DNA of 64,000 nt from Bog-532 sp963824545 (GCA_963824545.1 CAWGPP010000024.1:1-64000); one strand, 5' to 3'. Shown: positions 1 to 9,341, numbered from the stretch's first letter. The notes: generated by a model from the sequence alone, not told the origin. Program-made: numbers and translations.

Positions 1-97
1 CATGAGAGTGTGGCCCGAGGGTTGCGCGTTGTAAGTCCACGTCCATTGCTAACGGGTCTAACTCGGCGGCATACATACTTACGGGCAAGTCGATAGC

Positions 98-1942
98 CTA
101 GACGGCTAGTCGGTAGAAGCGGGCTAGGCTTCTGCGCCTGGTCACGAGAGCCATACCTGACGGATCAGGTGGCTGCCCGGGTCGGCTGCGGGTATATAGG
201 TCCTCTGCACTGCGAAGGTGCGCCTTTGCAGCGGGGGCGTCTCGATCTACGATCGCAGCCAAAGCAAGCGCGCACGAAATATTCGCCTGTCCTCGGATAT
301 CCTCGGCACGCTCATATGCCGTTCTGATCTGCTGCAGATCGGCAACTATGGAGGGCGAGGATGAGCGTTGGGCGAGCAGAAGCTTTATTAGCGCTAGCTC
401 ATCGCGCTGTTGCCTGATGAATAGCAACCTGTTGCCTCCTGGAGCAAGTTCTTGCGCACGTTTCCCAGCGGCCTCGGCGACCTCGACGAGCCAGCGGGTG
501 AAGGGACGAGCCTGCAATAGCAGATATGGCGGAAGTGACTCGAGGATCCGTAGGCCAAGACCGGACAGCGCTGACAGGGCGCGCGCTGTCTCGCGGGCGT
601 CGTCTACTTGGCCGTTACGCGTCATCGCCACGGCAGCACCGGGTCCGAGAACCGCCGTTGCAAGCCCAATCGGACGAAGCGGTAGCGGTCCGCGTATTGC
701 TATGCCGCGCCCGATTTCTCCGAGGCGCGTACACGCGTACGCGCGCTGGGCCCGGCTACTGGATGGGGCGAAGATGGCTTGGATCCAGATTTGAGCGGCA
801 GCTCGCCGGTCACCTGGCCGGTGCCGGTCGTAAAGGACATCAGCCAGCCGGCTGCGAAGTCTAGGGTCAGCTCGGCGTCCCGTCGATTTGCGCAAGTCCT
901 TAAGAAGCGCGTGAGCGTTGTCGTAAAGGCCGATATCTGCCAAGAACCATGCATACGCTTCGGCTCGGGCGCCCACGGAGGCATGTGCCCGGAACTGCGT
1001 GGCCCAGGATGCTGCCCTATCTGCGAAAGCTGCGCCGTGGAGGGCGACCTGGGGCCAGGCCGGGACCGATGTGCATCCGAATATGTCACGAAGGGCGGTG
1101 GCCGCCAGGCCTGCGGGCCTCCCATCGATTACGTGTGCGCGAGGCAAGGTCGATAGATCGCGGCGTACTTGGAGCCAGACCTCAGGTGCTACCCAGATTG
1201 CCCCCGGCCTGGCAAGCCGCTCAATGAGCGGATCGTATACGTCTATGTCCAGGCCGCTGTAACCGGTGATGATCACTGTGGGGGCTCGGGTGAGTACATC
1301 AAGGGCAGCTAGCCTGGCTGGCGCGAGGCCTGCATACTCCAGCTCGTCTTCGACCACAGGGTCGATGATCTCGATGCGGTTGTTTGCCTTCCGTATTGAG
1401 CCATGAATTTTCAGCAGCGTGTATGAAGATCTGCCACCTCCCCATACATGAAACTCATGCTGGGACGCGACCACCGAGAGCGGCGGGCAGTTGGCGGGGG
1501 CCAGCGCTTGCCACGAGGGCAAGACAGTGCTCAGCACCGGGGCGGCCGTGTTCGGTAGCACCGCTGATCCGGTGAGAAGCCGATACGCGAGTTCCACGCC
1601 TTCGTCGAGATTGACCGTTACATGGGTCCCGCCGTGCGAAAGCGCGAGCGCCGCGAGCATGTGGCTTTCGTTCGGCACAGTAACGTCTAGGAGAGCCAGG
1701 ACATCCAGCGCCGCAGCGCCTACTGTCGCGGCGATCCGCCCTAGTATCACCTCAAGTTTGTACGTCCCCTTCCTGACCACATCGAACACTGCAGGGTCTG
1801 CGGCGGTCGGCGAGATGAGGCGTGTTTCCTCATAGCACATGTCAAGCAAAAGGTCGCGGAAAGCCCACCCGAGCGGGAGCCCGGCGGGCAGGTCGGCGGA
1901 CAGTCCGGCCCCACTGAAGATCGCGGCCTGGTTATATTCCAC
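98..1942 (-). CDS. SIR2-like domain protein with helical C-terminal half, candidate defence effector
   Basis: The N-terminal 250 residues read as a SIR2-like NAD-binding fold: FSGAGLSADLPAG (9-21), an Asn in TVNLDEGVE (109-117), KIHGS (178-182) and VIITGYSGLDID (223-234). The remaining ~350 residues are helical and TPR-like, rich in Ala and Arg. In defence systems such SIR2 domains usually hydrolyse NAD+ rather than deacetylate proteins; that role here is inferred. The start is GTG with GGGAG about five bases upstream. The gene is divergent from an FRG-domain gene, with about 200 bp between them, and lies beside a decayed conjugative element, which suits an accessory immunity islet. The exact family (stand-alone SIR2 effector or part of a pair) is not settled. 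Confidence 0.75.
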   Translation of the reverse strand: MEYNQAAIFSGAGLSADLPAGLPLGWAFRDLLLDMCYEETRLISPTAADPAVFDVVRKGTYKLEVILGRIAATVGAAALDVLALLDVTVPNESHMLAALALSHGGTHVTVNLDEGVELAYRLLTGSAVLPNTAAPVLSTVLPSWQALAPANCPPLSVVASQHEFHVWGGGRSSYTLLKIHGSIRKANNRIEIIDPVVEDELEYAGLAPARLAALDVLTRAPTVIITGYSGLDIDVYDPLIERLARPGAIWVAPEVWLQVRRDLSTLPRAHVIDGRPAGLAATALRDIFGCTSVPAWPQVALHGAAFADRAASWATQFRAHASVGARAEAYAWFLADIGLYDNAHALLKDLRKSTGRRADPRLRSRLADVLYDRHRPGDRRAAAQIWIQAIFAPSSSRAQRAYACTRLGEIGRGIAIRGPLPLRPIGLATAVLGPGAAVAMTRNGQVDDARETARALSALSGLGLRILESLPPYLLLQARPFTRWLVEVAEAAGKRAQELAPGGNRLLFIRQQRDELALIKLLLAQRSSSPSIVADLQQIRTAYERAEDIRGQANISCALALAAIVDRDAPAAKAHLRSAEDLYTRSRPGQPPDPSGMALVTRRRSLARFYRLAV

Positions 1943-2148
1943 TATGCTCCCATTCTGTCAGGATCCGCTGGAGCCCGCGCTCATCAGATCACCGTCGTGG
2001 CGGCCCCGCGCGTGATGGCGCTGGTGCCCGCGCGGCCCGAGACGGGATGGGGAGCTGGCGGCGGTGCATGCTCGGCCTGCTTCAGTTGTACCGTGCGATT
2101 ATTGTCTTTGGCCCCGACCTGCGGCCACTACCAAAGAGGGTCAATTTA

Positions 2149-2940
2149 ATGACTGCAGCTACGGTTGTATCAGGAAACAAACCTTTCTATGTGGCGTCAG
2201 TAGACGAGCTGGTTGAGATCGTGACAGATATGTCCGTCGACGATCGCATACTCTGGTACCGCGGACATCGCATGGCCAGCTGGGATGTGCTTCCCTCCAT
2301 ACATCGAGGTTATTCCTCTCTCGAGGAAAGGAATCTGACTAACCGGTTCCGGTCGAGAGCGGCGATGCGCCATTCGACTACGCCTGAATATGACGCGAAT
2401 GCGGGCTGGCTAAGCCTGATGCAGCATTACGGCCTGCCCACCAGGCTGCTTGATTGGACGAGATCGCCACTAATCGCTACGTATTTCGCCCTCGAGCAGG
2501 ACATGCCTGGAGGGACACCCCGCGTAGGTGACGCAGTGGTATGGGTTCTGTCGCCCCATCAGCTCAATTCAAACGAGGGTTTCTCGCCGCCTGTTACCCC
2601 ATCAATCGATGCGCACATGCGCGAAGAGATGCTCTTGCCAGCTTTCACCGATAAGTTGAAAGAAAATAATAAGGTCCTTGCCGCCATGGCTTCTGAGACC
2701 GATATGCGTATGTTTGTGCAGCAAGGATGCTTTACGATTCATTCAGACCGAGAGGCCCTAAACCGCAAGCCGAGAAATTCAGAGTTCTCGCGCCCTATAG
2801 TCATTATAGAGAAAGCTGCGGTGAGAATAGCGGCACAAATCAATGCTTGCGGTTTCAGGCAAGGGGATATCTTTCCTGATCTAGGTAACTTGGCTGCAGA
2901 ACTGAAGCGCAGTTACCCGCCAGGTTGGTCCACAAGATAA
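2149..2940 (+). CDS. FRG domain protein
   Basis: A 263-residue protein with an FRG domain: ILWYRGH near residues 34-40 supplies the F/Y-R-G signature, and LMQHYGLPTRLLDWTRSP (90-107) is the conserved second block. FRG domains are found in phage-defence and toxin-like proteins; their biochemical activity is poorly known. I chose the ATG at 2149 because AGAGGG lies eight bases upstream and the conserved domain follows directly; an in-frame start at 2047 would add 34 unconserved residues. The coding sequence is clearly AT-richer than its neighbours (many AAT, ATA, TTT codons), a sign of horizontal acquisition. It is divergent from the SIR2 gene and may share its control region. Confidence 0.75.
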   Translation: MTAATVVSGNKPFYVASVDELVEIVTDMSVDDRILWYRGHRMASWDVLPSIHRGYSSLEERNLTNRFRSRAAMRHSTTPEYDANAGWLSLMQHYGLPTRLLDWTRSPLIATYFALEQDMPGGTPRVGDAVVWVLSPHQLNSNEGFSPPVTPSIDAHMREEMLLPAFTDKLKENNKVLAAMASETDMRMFVQQGCFTIHSDREALNRKPRNSEFSRPIVIIEKAAVRIAAQINACGFRQGDIFPDLGNLAAELKRSYPPGWSTR

Positions 2941-3300
2941 TGCCTAAGTTACCTATAACCGCCATAGCCCATCCACGCTCTCACATCGGCAGATGAGGTC
3001 GGCGGGCGGCAGGCCAGCAATCTTGAGCGTGGCGTGCGGATCGGCGTGACGTGGCAGAATATCCGTTCGCGCGCCCTGGACGACCATCTTGGCCACCGCC
3101 AGGACGTCCCGAACGGCGGGTACGCGCGCGCCGCATGTTGGCCCCGCCGCCACCGTCCGTGACAGCCCCGGGAAGTCGTCGGCTCCGACTGCGGCCGCCA
3201 CGGTGAGTATCGCGGCGCCAGCATGAACGTAGCGGGAATGCCGATTGGCCGGGCATGCAGCAGCCGGCGTTCGCCGTGAGTGACGTCCGGCGCTCACGGC

Positions 3301-3651
3301 GGCCGACGCGTAACAGCCGGCACCCGCCGGGTCCTGGAGTCCGCGAACTAGCTCGTCGGCGCGACCTGGGACGAGGAAGGCACCACCAGGACGCAGCACG
3401 CGTGGGTTGCCGATCCCGACCTGATCCGGACCTTGGACGGCGGGCAGGCGTGCTACATCCGCCGCGGCGGGGCCACGTTCGCGCAGGTCGCCCGGCCCAA
3501 CCATCCCCGCTGTCCCTCCCCGCGGCCAGGGCACCGTCGGTGATCATCCCGCCGCCCCGCGCCGCCGCCGGACGACCAGGCCACGCCGCCGGAACCGGGC
3601 CAGGGGATGGGGAGCCTGGATGACGTGCTCGGGCCGGGAGCACAACCGTGA
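3301..3651 (+). pseudogene. 3' remnant of a conjugative coupling-type (TraG/TraM-like) gene
   Basis: In one frame the translation runs VLESAN-stop-LVGATWDEEGTTRTQ, then DPDLIRTLDGGQACYIRRG and FAQVARP, followed by a stop at 3541. The same frame later ends PPDDQATPPEPGQ...LGPGAQP with TGA at 3649-3651. Between them the proline-rich stretch PSVIIPPPRA is read in another frame, so there are at least two indels plus nonsense codons. The DPDLIR...GQAxxIRRG tail resembles the ends of transfer ATPases of actinomycete integrative elements; that family call is an inference. The terminal TGA overlaps the GTG of the J-domain gene (GTGA), a relic of operon coupling. Confidence 0.5.
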
Positions 3652-3857
3652 ACCCGTTCACCGTGCTCGGCCTGCCTACCAGCCTGGAGGTGACCGACGC
3701 GCGGGTCCGCGATGCCTGGCGGGCGATCGCCGCCGCCACCCACCCGGACCGGCCAGACGGCGGCAACGCCGCCCGGTATACCGCCGCCACCACCGCCTAT
3801 GCCCAGCTCCGCACCGCGTGGGGCAGGTCGGAGGCCTACGCCGACCTGGCCGCCGAA
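3648..3857 (+). pseudogene. Truncated J-domain (DnaJ-like) protein of a mobile element
   Basis: Translation from GTG gives MNPFTVLGLPTSLEV..., with the diagnostic HPD tripeptide in AATHPDRPDGG and helix II/III of a J domain through AWGRSEAYADL, about 70 residues. Similar small J-domain genes sit in the replication/transfer blocks of actinomycete integrative conjugative elements (established context for that family). After about 3857 the frame loses any J-protein character and recombinase homology begins in the next frame, so the gene is cut by a deletion or recombination junction. It overlaps the upstream coupling-protein relic by GTGA. Confidence 0.6.
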
Positions 3858-4408
3858 CAGCGGAGGCCTACCGCCGCCGCATCCGCGCCGACTACACCGC
3901 CCTGCACGGCGAACGGAAAACCATCCAGACCCAGCTGGCCGACCTGGCCGCCGACACCACCCCGGCCCCCGCCCCGGACCTGGTCAGCCTGCTGCCCGAA
4001 GTCACCGCCGACCTGGCCAGCCTGCCGCCCGGCCTGCAAGCCGAACTGTTCGAGGTCTTTGACATCCAGATCATCTGGAACGCGCCCATGCGGCAAGCCA
4101 CCTTCCGCGCCACCATCACCGACACCACCCCCGCCATCGTGACCGCCCTGCTCACCCGCGCTGGCGACGACCCCAGCCACAGCACCAAAGCCTGGCCACC
4201 CGACAGCCCCGCCACCAGCACAGACACCAGCCCCGCACCATTGCAGGGATCCCTTCACATCCCTATCCCTATTCCCGGAGAACGCTGCCCAGATGGCGGG
4301 CGCCGCGGCGGGAGCGTCTCAGCGGCCGGCAGGCTGGTGACGGGCAGTAGACGGCTGACAACCGCCAGGCTGGGCCATTTAGGTCTCTCACCAGCGGATT
4401 TGCATTAA
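3857..4408 (+). pseudogene. C-terminal fragment of a large serine recombinase
   Basis: From about 3857 the frame reads EAYRRRIRADYTALHGERK, LLPEVTADLASLPPGLQAEL and FEVFDIQIIWNAPMRQATF, the coiled-coil and terminal segment of actinobacterial large serine recombinases. The catalytic resolvase domain with its serine, the recombinase domain and the zinc ribbon are all missing. The open frame continues to 4408, but recognisable homology ends near 4180. The segment is fused directly to the J-domain fragment, so two element genes were joined by deletion. The next 200 bp, up to the zinc-ribbon gene, hold no gene I can support. Confidence 0.6.
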
Positions 4409-4613
4409 CGAGGTCGGTTGGTCTCGTAAATGGTTGCCACGCAGCGGAGTCGCGCATCAGATGCGACATAGGCATTGGCGACAGGGATCAGCGAGCGGTT
4501 TTCACGATGGCCTTTTTTCAGAATGCCGCGAATTTGTGTCATCCAGAGGGATGCCAGCCGCGTCAATATCATACGGGGCAGGCAGCCAAGGGTGGGGCGC
4601 GGAGGGGGCGCTA

Positions 4614-5372
4614 GTGGCTAACGATCATTACTACTGTGCTGAATGTGGGCAGCCAAACCGGGCGTCGGCAGCGTTCTGCCGTCATTGCGGTTCGCCCGTC
4701 GGCGGCGAACCGCCAGCGACGTCTCAGCACAGCGATGAGCCGACATCGGATATTCCTGCGCACACACCATTGCCAGAACCGGGGCAAACTTCACAAACTG
4801 ATGATTCCTGGAACGAAGCCCGGCGAAATGCCCGGCGCGCGGGGATGGGCAGCGGAGCCCCGCCCCCATGGGCGGCAGCGCTCCTGATCGCCATTCTCGT
4901 GCTGGGCGGGGTCGCGGTCGCCGGGTGGCAGACCGGCTGGCCGCGGGCCATCTTCGGCGTGCAGAAGACAGCGCTGGTCAGCCCGGCCGGTTCGGCGGGA
5001 GCGTCCGCGGGCACGCCGGACCAGGTGAGCCCGGCCAGCCCGGCGTCGCCGACCGCGCCGAATTCGGATAGCCCAGCTACGGGAACCGGCCCGGCGGCCG
5101 TGATTCAGGCGTACTTCTCGGCCATTAACGCCAGGGACTATCAGGCCGCCTGGCAGCTCGGCGGCAAGAATACCGGCTCGTCTTACCCGGAATTTGTGCA
5201 GGGCTTCAGCGACACCGCAAACGACGCGGTGACGATCGTGTCGGCGTCGGGGAACGTCGTTACCGCACAGCTGGTCGCCGAGCAGAACGACGGCACGAGC
5301 AACACGTACGAGGGCACTTATACCGTGACCAGCGGTGTCATCACTAATTTCGCCGTTCAGCAGGTTGGCTGA
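4614..5372 (+). CDS. Zinc-ribbon, single-pass membrane protein with extracytoplasmic NTF2-like domain
   Basis: A 252-residue protein. The N-terminus carries a double-cysteine zinc ribbon (CAECGQPNRASAAFCRHCG, residues 7-25). A polar linker follows, then one membrane span (WAAALLIAILVLGGVAVAGW). The outer part has a Ser/Pro/Ala-rich stalk and a C-terminal domain (VIQAYFSAINARDYQAAWQL...) that resembles NTF2/DUF4878-like ligand-binding folds. The start is GTG at 4614, eight bases after a GGAGGGGG Shine-Dalgarno; an upstream in-frame ATG at 4434 adds an implausible basic stretch. It is the first of three genes on this strand with gaps of 30 and 11 bp, so it is probably cotranscribed with the next zinc-ribbon gene and the ATPase. 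Function unknown. Confidence 0.7.
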   Translation: MANDHYYCAECGQPNRASAAFCRHCGSPVGGEPPATSQHSDEPTSDIPAHTPLPEPGQTSQTDDSWNEARRNARRAGMGSGAPPPWAAALLIAILVLGGVAVAGWQTGWPRAIFGVQKTALVSPAGSAGASAGTPDQVSPASPASPTAPNSDSPATGTGPAAVIQAYFSAINARDYQAAWQLGGKNTGSSYPEFVQGFSDTANDAVTIVSASGNVVTAQLVAEQNDGTSNTYEGTYTVTSGVITNFAVQQVG

Positions 5373-5402
5373 GACCAGCGGCATAAAGGAAGGACCGGCC
5401 CA

Positions 5403-6296
5403 GTGAATTGCTATAACTGCGGCGCGATGTCGGAGCCAGGCCAGAAGTTTTGTGAAACGTGCGGTGCGCGGATCCACTCTGAGCGGACAGGCGACCAGCA
5501 GACCGCAACCGATGACCAGCCGCCGCCGGGCTTTGCCGGCGCGCAGGAAAGCCCGGCCGGGCCGGCCGGGAACGGGAGCCGGAGACCGGCTGGCCAGGCG
5601 CCTCCGCCGACCCTGCCCGGATCACCGATCCGGCTGGGTGACGGCGAGAAGGTCATCCAGCGGTACCAGGCGGTGCAGTTGCGCACGCAGAAGCGGGGCG
5701 AGGGGACCCTCTATGTGACCGACGCCCGGATCGTCTTTTACGCGAGGGCCGAGGGGCGCGGCACTCAGCGGGCCAGCTCGCTGGTGCAGCAGACCAGGCT
5801 AGAGGACGTCTCCGGCCTGGAGGCATTCGTCAGCCGCCGGACCAGCATGCTGCTGATCCTCTTCACGGTTTTCATGTCGCTGTTCGCGCTCGGCTGGCTG
5901 CTTGTCCATGTGTGGGCCGCGTTCATCGTCTTCTTCATTCTGGCGGGGGCGGGTTTCACGGCGATCTTCGGGGGTGCCGCGGAGCGCGGTCGGGCCGGGG
6001 TGAGGATCCACTCGCGGGAGGAGGCGGTCAGCGCGATCCGGTTCGGGACCTTCAGTAACCAGCGCAGCGGGTTCGAGGCACTCCTCAGCTTCCTCATCTT
6101 CCCCGTGCTGATCTTCCTGCGCGCCCAGACCGCCTTCGACGTGCTCTTCGGGCGCCCCGGCCAGGACTCGGACCGCCTGATCACCGAACTCGGCGCGCTG
6201 ATCCTCGACCTCCAGACCAGGGGACAACTCGCCGCCGACTACTGGACGACGGTACCGGCTCGCGGCGGGGCCGCCCGCAGCCGCGCCACCGGCTGA
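5403..6296 (+). CDS. Zinc-ribbon protein with PH/GRAM-like domain and two membrane spans
   Basis: 297 residues from a GTG with AAGGAAGGA upstream. A zinc ribbon (CYNCGAMSEPGQKFCETCG, residues 3-21) is followed by a Gly/Pro/Ala-rich linker. Next comes a PH/GRAM-like beta region (GEKVIQRYQAVQLRTQKRGEG, LYVTDARIVFYA), typical of bacterial bPH domains that sit at the membrane. Two hydrophobic spans (MLLILFTVFMSLFALGWLLV and WAAFIVFFILAGAGFTAIF) come next. After them the PH-like theme seems to resume (RAGVRIHSREEAVSAIRFGTF), ending in a helical tail. It shares the ribbon with its upstream neighbour and precedes the ATPase by 11 bp. The family is unnamed to me; a membrane adaptor role is only an inference. 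Confidence 0.65.
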   Translation: MNCYNCGAMSEPGQKFCETCGARIHSERTGDQQTATDDQPPPGFAGAQESPAGPAGNGSRRPAGQAPPPTLPGSPIRLGDGEKVIQRYQAVQLRTQKRGEGTLYVTDARIVFYARAEGRGTQRASSLVQQTRLEDVSGLEAFVSRRTSMLLILFTVFMSLFALGWLLVHVWAAFIVFFILAGAGFTAIFGGAAERGRAGVRIHSREEAVSAIRFGTFSNQRSGFEALLSFLIFPVLIFLRAQTAFDVLFGRPGQDSDRLITELGALILDLQTRGQLAADYWTTVPARGGAARSRATG

Positions 6297-6307
6297 GTCG
6301 TACCGCG

Positions 6308-7672
6308 ATGAACACGCCGAGAGCAGCTAACGGCTACCCGGGCCCGGCAGACAACCAGGCAGGCTCATGGGTCACCGTCCTGGAAGGTGACACCGTGCAC
6401 GGCAGCCGCCCGCCGGCGCCTCCCTCCCCCGATGCTTCCGTCCCGCTGGGGATGGTGCAGGGGCACACCGAGAACATCTCCTTCGACGAACGCACCCTCG
6501 GAAAGCATGTCCTGTTCCTCGGCGGAATCGGCACGGGGAAGACGAACGCGATGAAGCAGCTGGTCCATACGCTGCGACGGGACGCAGGACCGGACGACGT
6601 CTTCGTCATCTTCGACACGAAGGGTGACTTCCTCGACTTCTACCGGACCGGTGACGCCGTTCTCTCCAGCAGCCCGCAGGATCTGCCGGGCGGGGTGGTG
6701 TGGAACCTCTTCCGTGACCTGCTCGGCCACGATCAGGTCGAGCGGAGCGACCAGGTCTACGAGATAGCGTCGACCGTCTTCAGCGAGGAGACGTCCCGGG
6801 CCAGCGACAACTATTTCTTCGCCGCCGCGGCCCGGGACATCTTCGCGGCCGTCACCGAGGCGATGTCACTGCGCGGCACCGGATTTTCCAACCGTGAGCT
6901 GCGGGAGAACCTCGAAAAACCCATCGAGGAACTGATCGGGATGCTGGCGGAACATCCTCAGCTGGCGGGCACCATCCGTTATCTGGAGGGTGAGAAGACA
7001 CCCGAATCCGTGCTGGCATTCCTGCAGCAGACCCTGAACAAGTCGTTCTCCGGCGTGTTCCGTGAGGCCGGCGACTTCTCGGTGCGCCAGTTCGTCCGCG
7101 CGAAGCGGGCCCGGGCGCTGTTCATCGAGTACGACATCGCCATGGGGAGCCGACTGTCGCCGATCTACCGGATTCTGATGGACATGGCGATCAAGGAAGC
7201 GCTCGGGCTCGGACGGCGGAAAGCCCCGGGGAATGTCTTCTTCGTGCTGGACGAGTTCGCCCTGCTGCCGGAACTCGCCCACATCAGCGAGGGCATCAAC
7301 TTCGGCCGGAGTCTCGGGCTCAAGTTCCTGGTCGGGACGCAGAATGTCAATCAGGTGCTGCACGCCTACCAGACCGGCGTCGGGGAAAGCATCCTGTCCG
7401 GCTTCGGCACGGTCTTCGCGTTCCGGCTGATGGATGGCACCAGCCGCCAGCTGGTGCGGGACCGGTTCGGCGCCAACCGCAAGCAGATCATCACGCTCAA
7501 CGCGGTCAGGGCGCAGGGCCCCCAGCAGGTCGTCGTCGAGGGCAACGTCATAGAGGACTGGGTGCTGTCCCGGCTCATCCCCGGGCAGTGCGTCGTCTCG
7601 CTCCCCGAAGGCCCGCCGTTCTTCTTCTCCTTCAAGAAGTTTCCACCCGCCCGGCCGGGGCCGGGACGGTGA
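6308..7672 (+). CDS. VirD4/TraG/HerA-like P-loop ATPase with type IV secretion DNA-binding character
   Basis: 454 residues. Walker A is GGIGTGKT (72-79) in HVLFLGGIGTGKTNAMKQLV. FVIFDTKGDFLDFY and NVFFVLDEFALLPEL (about 308-322) match the Walker B region of the TraD/VirD4/HerA superfamily, and FLVGTQNVNQVL resembles the sensor segment. These ATPases move DNA or protein through hexameric rings. No membrane segment is present and no relaxase or mating-pair gene lies nearby, so a conjugative role is doubtful. The ATG is 11 bp after the zinc-ribbon/PH protein, suggesting that the membrane proteins anchor it. Specific substrate unknown. Confidence 0.8.
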   Translation: MNTPRAANGYPGPADNQAGSWVTVLEGDTVHGSRPPAPPSPDASVPLGMVQGHTENISFDERTLGKHVLFLGGIGTGKTNAMKQLVHTLRRDAGPDDVFVIFDTKGDFLDFYRTGDAVLSSSPQDLPGGVVWNLFRDLLGHDQVERSDQVYEIASTVFSEETSRASDNYFFAAAARDIFAAVTEAMSLRGTGFSNRELRENLEKPIEELIGMLAEHPQLAGTIRYLEGEKTPESVLAFLQQTLNKSFSGVFREAGDFSVRQFVRAKRARALFIEYDIAMGSRLSPIYRILMDMAIKEALGLGRRKAPGNVFFVLDEFALLPELAHISEGINFGRSLGLKFLVGTQNVNQVLHAYQTGVGESILSGFGTVFAFRLMDGTSRQLVRDRFGANRKQIITLNAVRAQGPQQVVVEGNVIEDWVLSRLIPGQCVVSLPEGPPFFFSFKKFPPARPGPGR

Positions 7673-7686
7673 CCGGCCGGGGGCCC

Positions 7687-8418
7687 TCAATGGACGACGG
7701 GGCCGGAGCGTGGCGGCGCGATGCGGACGGTGGGCTGCGCTAGGTCGGCGATGTGGTGCACGACCACCACCGTGGCCGCGTCATGAGCCCATTCCGACAC
7801 GCTGTGCGCCATCTCGTGCGGACCGGTCGCCAGCATCGCCCCGGCCACCGTCAGCGCGACCGTAGGCAGAAGCGCCACGACCTTCTTCAGGGCTCGCTGG
7901 GCCTTCTGCCTCCAGAAGGAGCCGGCCGAGCCAGGATCGCTTCCGTCCCCGGTTATCTTCTTCAGCTCCGCCGCAGCCCGGCACACCTCATCTCGCAACG
8001 TGCCCACCCGGTCTCCGGCGGCGCGGAACAGGTCCTGGCGCTTCATCCGGCGATGCCGCCGGGCCAGGCCCGCGACCTTGGCCCGGGCGTCCTGCAGGCA
8101 TGCGGGGTCGATCTCGATCCCGGCCTGGGCGGTGCGGGCCAGGGCATCACCGAAGCTCGGCCCAAGGAACTGGGCGAACTGCTCCGCGGTCGGCACAGCA
8201 TCAGCGAGCAGGCCGTCATCGGCGGGCTTCAGCCGGCCGAACCACCCGCTGGCGAGCCAGTCCCCGAGCAGGTCACAGGCCTCGGCGCAGCTCACGGCGA
8301 GCAGCCGGTTCTGTTCGGCCAGGGAGAGGGGGCTGGTGCCGGACGTCCTGAGCGTGGCGTCGAGGATCTCCGCCTGGACCCTCGCGACGCGCTCGATCGT
8401 CACACTCCCCATTGCCAT
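7687..8418 (-). CDS. Hypothetical protein with a C-terminal membrane segment
   Basis: 243 residues, not recognised. The N-terminal two thirds are alpha-helical and soluble-looking, with a basic stretch (ARRHRRMKRQDLFRA). A hydrophobic segment (VVALLPTVALTVAGAMLATG, about 185-204) follows, then a short His-containing tail (HEMAHSVSEWAH, VVVHHIADL). A GGGGG run precedes the ATG at 8418; an ATG two codons in is also possible. The gene converges on the VirD4/HerA-like ATPase, with only 14 bp between stops. That proximity may link it to the zinc-ribbon cluster, but nothing in the protein shows this. Confidence 0.55.
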   Translation of the reverse strand: MAMGSVTIERVARVQAEILDATLRTSGTSPLSLAEQNRLLAVSCAEACDLLGDWLASGWFGRLKPADDGLLADAVPTAEQFAQFLGPSFGDALARTAQAGIEIDPACLQDARAKVAGLARRHRRMKRQDLFRAAGDRVGTLRDEVCRAAAELKKITGDGSDPGSAGSFWRQKAQRALKKVVALLPTVALTVAGAMLATGPHEMAHSVSEWAHDAATVVVVHHIADLAQPTVRIAPPRSGPVVH

Positions 8419-9341
8419 CCCCCATCGGTCCCGGCCCGCGACGTTACGGCGTCACCCTCATGAGACGCGCACATCCGCACCCCCGTTGACCAGATCGCAG
8501 CGGGCCCAGAACGCGGCGGGCGCAGGGCAAGGGCCGGACTTGTCTAGAGTAAGGGGCCATGGCGTGGCTGATCGGGACGTCGGGATGGCAGTACCGGGAC
8601 TGGCGGGGGGTGCTGTACCCGCCGGGCGTTCCGCAGCGGCGGTGGCTGGAGTTCTACGCGGAACAGTTCGCCACGGTGGAGAACAACAACGCGTTCTACC
8701 GGCTGCCGTCGCGGGAGACGTTTGCGGCGTGGGCGGAGCGGACCCCGGCCGGGTTCGTGATGACGGTCAAGGCCAGCCGGTACCTGACGCACATCCGGCG
8801 GCTGAAGGAACCGGCCGAGCCGGTGGGCCGGCTGATGAGCGCGGCGGCCGGGCTGGGGGCCACACTGGGGCCGGTCCTGCTGCAGTTGCCGCCGACGTGG
8901 AAGGGTGACCCGGCACTGCTGGACGAGACGCTGGCCGAATTCCGCCGGGCCGGGCCGGCCGGGCTGCGGATCGCGGTGGAGATGCGGCACGAGTCCTGCT
9001 GGACGGACGAGATGCGGCAGGTCCTCGCCGGCCGGGAGGCCACGCTGGTGTGGGCGGACCGGGGCGGGTCGGCCACGGGGCCGCTGTGGCGGACGGCCGG
9101 CTGGGGGTACCTGCGGCTGCACGAGGGAACGGCGCAGCCGTGGCCCCGGTACCGCGGCGCGGAGCTGCGGGCCTGGGAGAAGCGGCTGTCGGCGGAGTGG
9201 GCGGGCGGGCAGGACGTGTACGTCTACTTCAACAACGACCCGGGCGGGGCGGCGATCCATGACGCGGTAGCGTTCGGGCAGATCGCCCGGGAGGCGGGGC
9301 GCACCGTAACGCGGACGCCGGCAGCCGTACCGCCGGCGTCG

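Noticed and set aside
98..1942. Classical sirtuin deacetylase
   Set aside because: The fold is SIR2-like, but the protein lacks the zinc-binding cysteines typical of deacetylases and has a long C-terminal helical region as in defence effectors.
2953..3534. Minus-strand open frame of 193 codons near the element scar
   Set aside because: No similarity to anything I know; overlaps plus-strand sequence with coupling-protein character.
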